Source: a virus
Length of the DNA: 34,563 nt
Direction: 5' to 3' (one strand)
IMG/VR virus record: IMGVR_UViG_3300020463_002464
Coordinates: 1-34,563 of that record
This document shows, one piece after another, positions 14,683 through 20,421 of the stretch. Numbering within the stretch: position 1 is the stretch's first letter; each line of letters starts with the position of its first letter. Made by a program: the position numbers and the translations under genes. Under the pieces are notes generated by a model that did no database searches, was not told the DNA's origin, and saw nothing but the letters and a program-made list of their open reading frames with translations.

Positions 14683-14711
14683 AGTATATACAAATTTTCT
14701 TGGTCTGTCAA
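14683..14711 (-). promoter_or_regulatory. sigma70-type promoter of the SleB-like gene
   Basis: TTGACA (complement of 14706-14711), 17 nt, TATACT (complement of 14683-14688) on the minus strand; near-perfect consensus. The start codon follows after about 35 nt, with AGGAG as ribosome site. Confidence 0.7.
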
Positions 14712-14727
14712 CCTAAAAGTATGGCAC

Positions 14728-14753
14728 AAATGCAAATGTTTCCAATTGCATTT
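14728..14753. repeat. Inverted repeat upstream of the SleB-like promoter
   Basis: Perfect 8-bp arms AAATGCAA and TTGCATTT separated by 10 nt, lying about 17 nt upstream of the -35 box. Could be an operator or an RNA hairpin after the nuclease gene. No U-run follows on either strand. Confidence 0.35.
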
Positions 14754-14805
14754 TACCAATATTTTGTAATGTACATTAAATTGATAGGAGGCCTTGTCGT
14801 TACTT

Positions 14806-15231
14806 TCAAAGAGTAACCTTGCCTTCACTGATTAGACGTTGACGATTTCGCATGTGTTGCTCCTGTACATCTTCCTTTGCCTGCCCCCAATATTCAACGG
14901 CATGGCCTTCTTCTACTAAAATTTTTGCTACTGTACTATCTTCGTAGACAAAATCTCCTAGTATACGACCAAATTTACCTTTCATATCTTCACCATCTTT
15001 GTTTACTTGTGTTCTTAAGACAGTATCTTTTCCAAGCATTTGTTTAAGCCGGTCTTTTGCCGCATTTCCAAAGACTTTTTCTTCTTTATCTCTTGTACGG
15101 CTTTCCGGAGTGTCTATACCCATAATTCGAACTCTTTCGTCTTTGAGCCATATGCCAAAACCTAAGTCAATATCGACATCAACTGTATCTCCGTCAATAA
15201 CCTTAACTACTTGTGCTTTATACTCATACAT
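14806..15231 (-). CDS. Thermonuclease (staphylococcal nuclease family)
   Basis: A 141-residue SNase-domain protein without signal peptide. Conserved elements include VVKVIDGDTVDVDID (metal-binding Asp), ERVRIMGIDTPESR with the catalytic Arg, then KGKFGRILGDFVYEDSTVAKILVEEGHAVEYWG, which supplies the second Arg (GRILG) and the ILVEEGHA signature. It is a Ca2+-dependent phosphodiesterase acting on DNA and RNA. Such nucleases are common in T4-like marine phages and could help degrade host nucleic acid. The ATG has a GAGG ribosome site. A 158-nt gap to the next gene follows. Confidence 0.9.
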   Translation of the reverse strand: MYEYKAQVVKVIDGDTVDVDIDLGFGIWLKDERVRIMGIDTPESRTRDKEEKVFGNAAKDRLKQMLGKDTVLRTQVNKDGEDMKGKFGRILGDFVYEDSTVAKILVEEGHAVEYWGQAKEDVQEQHMRNRQRLISEGKVTL

Positions 15232-15253
15232 TTTGTGATCCTCGTTTTATATT

Positions 15254-15511
15254 TTATTTTGAACTTGATTTGAAGTAATCTCTACCTGCTACCTTAATAA
15301 AACGTTTGTTAGTTTCGTTTGTGTTTGGATTAGGTATAGTTACAACTACGTTGCGACCTCTCTTGAATGCTTTTAGTTGGTTGAACTCACGATCTCCGCT
15401 TACCATATACTCTCTACGAAGTTCTTTGCTAATTTTTTTACCCATAGAATTTGGATTTTGATTTACTGTTCCTTTTGAGGTTTGTGTCGCTCTACTTCTT
15501 TTCTTTCCCAT
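15254..15511 (-). CDS. Small basic hypothetical protein (85 aa)
   Basis: Family not recognised. An 85-residue basic protein (GKKRSRATQTSKG at the start), with a Ser/Thr/Asn-rich N-terminal third that is probably disordered and a beta-like second half (GRNVVVTIPNPNTNETNKRFIKVAGRDYF). Similar small basic proteins occur in T4-like marine phages. It lies 4 nt after the SGNH-like gene, so it is co-transcribed. Confidence 0.65.
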   Translation of the reverse strand: MGKKRSRATQTSKGTVNQNPNSMGKKISKELRREYMVSGDREFNQLKAFKRGRNVVVTIPNPNTNETNKRFIKVAGRDYFKSSSK

Positions 15512-15515
15512 TTGA

Positions 15516-16271
15516 TTATCCTATTAATACCCGAAGTTGTTCTAATTGGGGCTTTATTATATTATCAGCCCAATCCTTATGGGCCTCTTCTGGCGGGTGA
15601 TATGCTATCCATTCATAACCTTTATCGTTTGTCATTTGCCATAGTCCACCATATCCTTTCCAAAAAACCCAATTGTCCCAATTTACTTGTTGCCATAATT
15701 TTTTGGCAAATTTAAGTTCATCTTTGTGTCTACACTTTTGAAAGAAAGTTTCAACGTTGGTTTGTTCTTCTATTGACAGTGTTCTCCTTCTTTTAGCATT
15801 ACTTTGGTTTACTCCAATGCCATAAGCATTATCCATATCCCAATCCTTATAATTAATATCACCCATATGACAGTTGACTAATGGTATACCTATTGCTTTA
15901 CACATATGTTGTATCAGTAAAATGTATTCTAGTGTTTTTGCAAATTGATTAAAGTCACTGTAAAAATACTTTAAGTAATTTTGCTTTGTACCTGTAAAAC
16001 TTGCGCCTTCTGCCTTGTATGCATTCATTAATGGATCATAAAAGTCATATCTTTCTACTGTACTCCACATAACAACCACTGCTTCAAGTGGCTCATCTCT
16101 TCTCTCTACATTTTCAAGTATTGTTCTTGCAATACGCCTGTTACCTGCTCCTCCTACGGCTACATTATGTGATCTAGGTATGAAGTCTGGCCAATGCTTA
16201 TAATCTACATCATTACCTTCTTCATCTTTATGAGATCCAATCGTAAAACTGCATCCACTACATAATATCAT
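15516..16271 (-). CDS. SGNH-hydrolase-like phage protein
   Basis: A 251-residue protein opening MILCSGCSFTIG, the block I GCSFT form of SGNH/GDSL hydrolases found in phage and capsule enzymes. VAVGGAGNRRIARTIL fits the Gly block (NxGxGN) and WIAYHPPEEAHKDWAD near the C terminus fits block V (the His before HK-type helix). Such enzymes remove acetyl groups from sugars. The middle is aromatic-rich. The start has a GATAAATA late box 23 nt upstream (16294-16301), which points to a late product, perhaps a virion- or surface-related sugar esterase. Confidence is moderate because the Asp of block V is not obvious. Confidence 0.6.
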   Translation of the reverse strand: MILCSGCSFTIGSHKDEEGNDVDYKHWPDFIPRSHNVAVGGAGNRRIARTILENVERRDEPLEAVVVMWSTVERYDFYDPLMNAYKAEGASFTGTKQNYLKYFYSDFNQFAKTLEYILLIQHMCKAIGIPLVNCHMGDINYKDWDMDNAYGIGVNQSNAKRRRTLSIEEQTNVETFFQKCRHKDELKFAKKLWQQVNWDNWVFWKGYGGLWQMTNDKGYEWIAYHPPEEAHKDWADNIIKPQLEQLRVLIG

Positions 16272-16293
16272 TTGTTTACCTTATCATATCATG

Positions 16294-16301
16294 TATTTAT
16301 C
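16294..16301 (-). promoter_or_regulatory. Late promoter box GATAAATA
   Basis: GATAAATA on the minus strand, 23 nt upstream of the SGNH-like start and just after the terminator of the preceding transcript. Confidence 0.5.
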
Positions 16302-16322
16302 GTTTTTTTGGTGTTTTTCCAT

Positions 16323-16354
16323 AAAAAAAGCCCCTGACTTTTGCCAAGGGCTTT
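16323..16354 (-). terminator. Rho-independent terminator
   Basis: In minus-strand RNA AAAGCCCTTGG (complement of 16344-16354) pairs with TCAGGGGCTTT (complement of 16327-16337) as an 11-bp helix with a 6-nt loop, running into a U7 tract. It ends transcripts coming from 16467 and above. Confidence 0.85.
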
Positions 16355-16466
16355 GTGTTGTAATGTAATTTTTTCTAAATGTGCTTTTGTATATGTCTTC
16401 TATTCGTCATTGGTAAAAGCCAATGTACAATTAAAAATATTACTTTTGTATATGTTATTTATAGTT
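16355..16466 (-). ncRNA. Possible short untranslated RNA between gene stop and terminator
   Basis: A perfect TATAAATA (complement of 16456-16463) lies directly after the stop of the gene at 16467. Between it and the terminator are a hairpin ATTGG/CCAAT (about 16419-16434) and a 13-nt direct repeat ACATATACAAAAG (complements of 16443-16455 and 16384-16396). No gene is visible. A late-promoter-driven RNA of about 100 nt would fit; the motif could also be chance in AT-rich DNA. Confidence 0.3.
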
Positions 16467-16655
16467 TTATTTTTCTAGTCTATAAATTATGTATGGTTCG
16501 CCATGCTCTGGTATAATAGTAATAGCAGGTGTACCAATTGGTGCATTTTTTCCTACATAATTCCATGAATAGCCTTGTTTAAGTTGCTCACTACTTGTGT
16601 CGATGAACTCCTTGTTATCGATAGCAAATAATGCCGCGATTGCAATTAATAACAT
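16467..16655 (-). CDS. Small protein with N-terminal hydrophobic segment (62 aa)
   Basis: A 62-residue protein not assigned to a family. Residues 1-12 (MLLIAIAALFAI) are hydrophobic and could be a short anchor or signal; the rest is soluble with a beta-like end (PAITIIPEHGEPYIIYRLE). A GGAG ribosome site precedes the ATG and a good terminator follows downstream, which supports it as a real, last gene of its transcript. Confidence 0.6.
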   Translation of the reverse strand: MLLIAIAALFAIDNKEFIDTSSEQLKQGYSWNYVGKNAPIGTPAITIIPEHGEPYIIYRLEK

Positions 16656-16682
16656 TTGATACTCCTTTGTTTTTATTATTGA

Positions 16683-16889
16683 TTATGTACCACTATGGGC
16701 TGAGCCCAATATTAACTCGTAAACACGATAGTTTTCTTCAAAGCCTTTTTCACGTAGATATGCTTCATTGTTATTCCACAAACGTTTAAAATAACTATTG
16801 TAGGACGCTTCTATCTGCTCTGGGGGTATCTTTGTTAAGTCACCCTTGACCATATAATAGATGCGACATTTTTCTTTGAAATTTATCAA
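16683..16889 (-). CDS. Hypothetical protein (68 aa)
   Basis: A soluble 68-residue protein of unknown family, mostly helical by appearance (PPEQIEASYNSYFKRLWNNNEAYLREKGFEENYRVYELIL). It lies just after the tRNA genes with an AATAAATA late box (complement of 16909-16916) 20 nt upstream of the ATG and a GAAGAT-type weak ribosome site. Confidence 0.6.
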   Translation of the reverse strand: MINFKEKCRIYYMVKGDLTKIPPEQIEASYNSYFKRLWNNNEAYLREKGFEENYRVYELILGSAHSGT

Positions 16890-16908
16890 TCATCTTCCTT
16901 CGTTGTAT

Positions 16909-16916
16909 TATTTATT
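16909..16916 (-). promoter_or_regulatory. Late promoter-like box AATAAATA
   Basis: AATAAATA on the minus strand between tRNA-Arg and the 68-residue gene; fits NATAAATA. Confidence 0.4.
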
Positions 16917-16921
16917 AATTT

Positions 16922-16998
<77 letters not shown>

Positions 16999-17019
16999 GT
17001 TATTCTTTACTTCTAAATT

Positions 17020-17093
17020 TGGCAGGCAAGCAAGGAATCGAACCCTGGTCCTCAGGTTTGGAATCTGATATGTTACCACTACACTACTCACCC
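17020..17093 (-). tRNA. tRNA-Trp (anticodon CCA)
   Basis: A 74-nt cloverleaf with encoded CCA and discriminator G73, as in bacterial tRNA-Trp. Acceptor GGGTGAG/CTTGCCT (three G-U pairs), D stem GTGT/ACAT, anticodon arm TCAGA-TTCCAAA-CCTGA, T stem CAGGG/CCTTG with loop TTCGATT. The anticodon stem has an A31-C39 mismatch next to the loop. Reading the loop one base off (Gly TCC) breaks two more stem pairs, so Trp is preferred. Confidence 0.85.
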
Positions 17094-17404
17094 TCTATAA
17101 TTCTTTGTACTAGTTGTTGACTGCTTCACTGACGTATTCATCTTTGTTAAGTTTAGCATCTCCACCTCCAACAACTTTCGGGTAGTACACTCCGGGCTAC
17201 TTGCTCCTCGAATCCTGTTTCGTAGTAGTTTGCTACTTCATCATCGGTGGATTAGGTCCGACTAGTTAGGTACCATCTAACGTGGTAAGTTTTACTTGGC
17301 GTCTAGATCTCGGCATGCACTTGTTTCAATCTAGTAACTTAGCCTACCCTTATATCAATAAACAGCATGACTGTTGGGCCTTTGTAGGTACCAAGTTTTA
17401 TTTG
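17094..17404 (-). ncRNA. Highly structured RNA of unknown family, next to the tRNAs
   Basis: A gene-free 311-nt stretch, more GC-rich than its neighbours, with many nested complementary segments (plus-strand coordinates): a closing helix 17391-17396/17294-17299 (ACTTGG/CCAAGT) enclosing 17384-17388/17343-17347, the hairpin 17361-17365/17371-17375, and 17329-17334/17303-17308 (CTAGAT/ATCTAG); then 17249-17256/17206-17215 (CCTAATCC with GGATT..AGG), the hairpin 17225-17236; and a 3' domain where 17106-17119 pairs with 17169-17176 plus 17184-17189 (14 bp interrupted by a 7-nt bulge). It is not a tRNA, RNase P, SRP or 6S RNA by motif. Strand is inferred from the flanking tRNAs. Confidence 0.65.
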
Positions 17405-17641
17405 TTATGCAACTAAATCAAATTTTGGATTTGAGTTGTATGGAACAGGTTGAAAACCAAAAACTTTATTTGCATTGGCAATATTTGCTAACGGCTTGTT
17501 AAGAACATTATCCTCAGCATACTTTGTTGCAGAATCTTTTGTAGCAAAAGACATTGGAACAGTACTGTTTGGATTACATACTACTTGACGAACAATACAA
17601 CTTTTAAGTGACACTAAACATTTTAACATATACATAAGCAT
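17405..17641 (-). CDS. Hypothetical protein (78 aa)
   Basis: Not recognised. A 78-residue protein with a short hydrophobic N terminus (MLMYMLKCLVSLKSCIV) that may be a signal or anchor, then a soluble part (MSFATKDSATKYAEDNVLNKPLANIANANKVFGFQPVP). The ATG at 17641 has an AGGAG ribosome site 6 nt upstream, and a TTGACA-16-TATTAT promoter lies at 17670-17697. The structured RNA begins right after its stop, so both may be on the same transcript. Confidence 0.6.
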   Translation of the reverse strand: MLMYMLKCLVSLKSCIVRQVVCNPNSTVPMSFATKDSATKYAEDNVLNKPLANIANANKVFGFQPVPYNSNPKFDLVA

Positions 17642-17669
17642 TTCTCCTGTTTTTTTAACTTACTGTTAT

Positions 17670-17697
17670 ATAATAACAAAATTACAGGATTTGTCAA
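17670..17697 (-). promoter_or_regulatory. sigma70-type promoter
   Basis: TTGACA (complement of 17692-17697), 16 nt, TATTAT (complement of 17670-17675), upstream of the 78-residue gene and the structured RNA-tRNA block. Confidence 0.6.
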
Positions 17698-17701
17698 CCT
17701 T

Positions 17702-17974
17702 TTATTTACTACCATTGCCAGAAAATTTTAACGGCTCTGGTTGATTAGGCGTATCACAAGTTACACTTTTAAGTGTTACTTTGTAACCATCTTTAAACAT
17801 TTCTTGAAAAGAACTAAGTCCTTTACCGCGAATTAAAAATTCATAATCTTTAAGAAATTGCTCGCATTTGGCCTGTGACTCAAAGTTTTTACTATAAACG
17901 TTAATGACCTCATCTTGTAAACCACCTTCTGGTGTAGCAATTGCAAGATTAAACAACAACATAAACGTATTCAT
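17702..17974 (-). CDS. Small, probably exported hypothetical protein (90 aa)
   Basis: A 90-residue protein of unknown family. The N terminus MNTFMLLFNLAIATPEGG looks like a short signal peptide; the remainder is soluble with two Cys (KCEQFL, VTCDTP) that could form a disulfide in the periplasm. It has its own TTGACA-16-TATATT promoter at 18015-18042. Confidence 0.6.
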   Translation of the reverse strand: MNTFMLLFNLAIATPEGGLQDEVINVYSKNFESQAKCEQFLKDYEFLIRGKGLSSFQEMFKDGYKVTLKSVTCDTPNQPEPLKFSGNGSK

Positions 17975-18014
17975 CTTTCTATCTCACTTCTGTCCTATAA
18001 AAACAATATTACTT

Positions 18015-18042
18015 AATATAACACAGAAACAAGGCCTGTCAA
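18015..18042 (-). promoter_or_regulatory. sigma70-type promoter
   Basis: TTGACA (complement of 18037-18042), 16 nt, TATATT (complement of 18015-18020), just downstream of the tmRNA gene and about 40 nt before the 90-residue gene. Confidence 0.6.
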
Positions 18043-18057
18043 CCGTTTAAGCCATGA

Positions 18058-18328
18058 AATAACAACTTTTCTGTTGCTAGGTAAGTTGCCAACCCCCACG
18101 TGCCTATTTTAGGCCGCTAATGCCATTTCTGGCTCATAATTGTCATTTGCAATTATAGTTTTGTTCGCGTTAACCGAGCTTACATCCGGACAACTCCACA
18201 CTCCTACTAATCTGCCTGTCGATCCTATTTCGCCCCCATCATAAGCACACTCAGTAAATGTGTTTATGGTGGAGGCGCAGGGTACCGCCCCCTGGTCCAG
18301 TTCAGTGTTTGAATTGCTTCAACATTGT
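18058..18328 (-). ncRNA. ssrA: Permuted two-piece tmRNA
   Basis: The acceptor piece comes first: T-arm CAGGG-GGCGGTA-CCCTG (complement of 18278-18294), acceptor strand CGCCTCC, A, encoded CCA ending at 18267. A 29-nt spacer (18238-18266) follows, then the coding piece starting GGGGGCG at 18237. GGGGGCG pairs with CGCCTCC over 7 bp and puts a G3-U70 pair in place, the alanyl-tRNA synthetase identity element. The resume codon GCA (18150-18148) opens the tag reading frame ANDNYEPEMALAA, stop at 18111-18109. The ANDN...ALAA tag is typical of Alphaproteobacteria, which have such circularly permuted ssrA genes. Ends are approximate. The T-loop departs from UUCRA. tmRNA rescues stalled ribosomes with SmpB and tags products for Clp proteolysis. 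Confidence 0.92.
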
Positions 18329-18334
18329 GTCTTA

Positions 18335-18363
18335 TTTATAACATATATTAGCATATAAGTCAA
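18335..18363 (-). promoter_or_regulatory. tmRNA promoter: TTGACT-17-TATAAA overlapped by late box TATAAATA
   Basis: TTGACT (complement of 18358-18363), 17 nt, TATAAA (complement of 18335-18340). The -10 box is part of a perfect TATAAATA (complement of 18333-18340). Predicted transcript start is near 18328, a few nt before the acceptor piece. Confidence 0.7.
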
Positions 18364-18374
18364 TAAATATATGC

Positions 18375-18719
18375 ATGATACAGAAGATAAAAGACAAGTG
18401 GAAACAATGTAAAGACAAGTGGACTATTGATCATACTATTGATGTAATAGTCGATATTACCCTATTACTGATTGACGTAATTATGTCACCTGTGTTAATA
18501 GTTGTCAGACTTGTAAGGTATGTAATTGGAGATTGGATTGCAGATAAACTTAAATGGATTATTAAGTTAATAGTACACTGGTATCAAAGACAGCACCAAA
18601 TAGTACGAAGATTAATAGTAATAGTCTTCTTTATAGCATTACCATTTTTACTTATTATTCTGTGGGCGTTTTCTGAATTTTGGACAATGTATTGGGAATA
18701 CAATTGGGGCGACAAGTAA
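18375..18719 (+). CDS. Membrane protein on the plus strand (114 aa)
   Basis: One of only two plus-strand genes. A 114-residue basic protein with two hydrophobic segments (about 24-50, VIVDITLLLIDVIMSPVLIV, and 80-104, LIVIVFFIALPFLLIILWAF) between Lys/Trp-rich stretches. The stop abuts the stop of the convergent gene at 18720 exactly, which supports it as real. ATGs at 18371 and 18375 are in different frames; the latter is in frame. No clear ribosome site; an AATAAATA box (18362-18369) is too close to serve a start here. Two-helix architecture with charged ends would fit a holin-like protein, but this is a guess. Confidence 0.55.
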   Translation: MIQKIKDKWKQCKDKWTIDHTIDVIVDITLLLIDVIMSPVLIVVRLVRYVIGDWIADKLKWIIKLIVHWYQRQHQIVRRLIVIVFFIALPFLLIILWAFSEFWTMYWEYNWGDK

Positions 18720-19034
18720 TTAAACTACAAGACTTGGTGTACTTGGAGTTAAAACTGAACTTGTATTTGCTAGATATGCTTGTTTGATTTGATTATCTGG
18801 TTGTGCAGTCATTGTTACACCTTGTTTATAAATGAATACTGGATTATTCTCCCAATCTGCACTAATCATCATAGGTGCTAATGCTGGTCCTTTTTCTTGT
18901 AAAATAACTGTAAGTGGTTTATGTACTTTGTAACTGTCGGTTGAGATTTCAGTTAATTTTGCAATTATTTCTTCGCCTGTATTCAGTCTAAAAACAATAA
19001 CATCATCAACTTTAAAGTTTGAAGTTGCTAACAT
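18720..19034 (-). CDS. LSm-like small beta protein, T4-like phage family
   Basis: A 104-residue protein starting NFKVDDVIVFRLNTGEEIIAKLTEISTDSYKVHKPLTVIL. The pattern (V..RL.TGEEI.A.L.....D.Y.V..P) is that of the small Sm/LSm-barrel-like proteins found next to the ribonucleotide-reductase genes of T4-like marine phages. The C-terminal third is low-complexity (TSSVLTPSTPSLVV). It overlaps the glutaredoxin gene by 23 nt. Function unknown. Confidence 0.65.
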   Translation of the reverse strand: MLATSNFKVDDVIVFRLNTGEEIIAKLTEISTDSYKVHKPLTVILQEKGPALAPMMISADWENNPVFIYKQGVTMTAQPDNQIKQAYLANTSSVLTPSTPSLVV

Positions 19035-19284
19035 CGATATTTCCTAATCTTTCATTGAGTTGTTGTTTGCCTAATGCCCGCAAACCATCATAGCCACCTT
19101 CGACTAATAGTTTGCCGTTATTATAAATCTGCGGAATTGATCGATGTCCATTTAGTTTTATGAATTCTAATGCTTCTACATTATGTGTTATATTCTTTTC
19201 TTTAAATGGAATGTCCCATTCATTCAATAACATTTTTGCTCGTGTACAGTATGCACAAAGGTCGCCCGTATAAAGTGTAATCAC
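19012..19284 (-). CDS. Glutaredoxin
   Basis: A 90-residue glutaredoxin with the redox motif CAYC (residues 10-13) after the first strand (MITLYTGDL), cis-Pro segment HRSIPQIYNNGKLLVEGGYDGL and a C-terminal helix. It supplies electrons to class Ia ribonucleotide reductase; the gene overlaps nrdB by 4 nt, the same pairing as in other T4-like phages. Confidence 0.93.
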   Translation of the reverse strand: MITLYTGDLCAYCTRAKMLLNEWDIPFKEKNITHNVEALEFIKLNGHRSIPQIYNNGKLLVEGGYDGLRALGKQQLNERLGNIDVSNFKL

Positions 19285-20408
19285 AGACTAAATCCTTTGA
19301 ATGTTTCATCACTGACATCTTGCTTTGTTCCGCCAATTACATAACTACTAATTTCAGTTTCTTGTGGTGCTACTTGTACTTCTGCTCCACTGATCCACTT
19401 TTGTGTCCATGGCAATGGATTACTACTACCTTTGTACGGACTTGTTAAACCAACTGCTGTCATACGACGGTGTGCAGTCCATTCAACATATTCTTTAAGT
19501 AGTTGTGCATTTAATCCAATCATACTACCGTCTTTAAACAAGTAATCTGCCCATGCACTTTCCTGTTCAACTGCATCTGTGAACATTTTTGTACATTCTT
19601 CTTTTGTTTCTTTTGCTATTTTAACAAAATCAGGGTCATCCTTTGGCAATAATTTTAATAATGTTTGTGTACTTGCTAAATGTACGTTTTCATCACGACA
19701 GATAAATTTAATAATTTTAGCATTACCTTCCATTTTTTTAAGTTCAGCAAATGCCCAACTACATGCAAAGCTCACATAAAAACGTATACCTTCTAAAATG
19801 TTAACACTCATAATTGCTAACCAAAGTGCTTTCTTTACTTCATACTCGTCAACTACAACCTTCTTACCATTTATTGTGTGTTTTCCTGTACCAAGTAATT
19901 GCAGTTGTAAACTTTTTTCATTAAGATCATCATAATAAAAACTAATGTCATCTGCACACTCAACAATCTCTGGAATGTCCATTAATTCATCAAACACTTT
20001 ACTTGGGTTTGCATATACATTACGAATAATATGTGTATATGAACGGCTATGGATTGTTTCGCTAAATGTCCAAGTTTGCACCCAACACTCTAGTTCTGGA
20101 ATACTAATAAGTGGACCAAATGCTTCAGTTGGTGCTCTACCTTGTACACTATCTAACAAGATCTGTCTCTTAAGGTTGCTTGTAAAAATATGCTTTTCGT
20201 GTTTAGTTAATTCTTTGAAGTCTTTTGAATCTTTGCCTATGTCAACTTCTTCAGGTCGCCAGAAGAAACCTAACTGTTTATCTGTTAATTTATCAAACTG
20301 CTTGTACTTTAATGTATCAAACCTTTGTACTTGAACACCTCCATTTGGGTCCAAAAATGCTTTACTTTCTATGTGATTCTTTTTTATCTTACTATCAAAT
20401 ACTGACAT
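19281..20408 (-). CDS. nrdB: Ribonucleotide reductase class Ia, beta subunit
   Basis: About 375 residues from the ATG at 20408, which has a GGAG site; the frame is open further upstream but that part overlaps nrdA and is not needed. NrdB houses the diiron-tyrosyl radical cofactor. Visible are LLDSVQGRAP (metal Asp region), WTFSETIHSRSYTHIIRN with the radical Tyr equivalent to E. coli Tyr122, and AKIIKFICRDENVHLASTQ with metal Glu/His ligands. The C-terminal tail (SDETFKGFSL) is the expected NrdA-binding end. Located 13 nt after nrdA. Confidence 0.96.
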   Translation of the reverse strand: MSVFDSKIKKNHIESKAFLDPNGGVQVQRFDTLKYKQFDKLTDKQLGFFWRPEEVDIGKDSKDFKELTKHEKHIFTSNLKRQILLDSVQGRAPTEAFGPLISIPELECWVQTWTFSETIHSRSYTHIIRNVYANPSKVFDELMDIPEIVECADDISFYYDDLNEKSLQLQLLGTGKHTINGKKVVVDEYEVKKALWLAIMSVNILEGIRFYVSFACSWAFAELKKMEGNAKIIKFICRDENVHLASTQTLLKLLPKDDPDFVKIAKETKEECTKMFTDAVEQESAWADYLFKDGSMIGLNAQLLKEYVEWTAHRRMTAVGLTSPYKGSSNPLPWTQKWISGAEVQVAPQETEISSYVIGGTKQDVSDETFKGFSL

Positions 20409-20421
20409 AATATATCTCCGT

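Noticed and set aside
14583-14828. An 81-codon minus-strand open frame starting before the SleB-like gene.
   Set aside because: It overlaps the nuclease 3' end, the sigma70 promoter and the SleB-like start in another frame, and the protein has no plausible composition or ribosome site.
17094-17404. A second tmRNA: the stretch contains GTGCATGCCGAG and GGATTCGA, as in E. coli tmRNA, and a short frame ending SEAVNN before a TAG.
   Set aside because: The segments are in the wrong order, no acceptor stem with CCA can be formed, and the frame does not end in a degron-like tag. Resemblance is probably chance.
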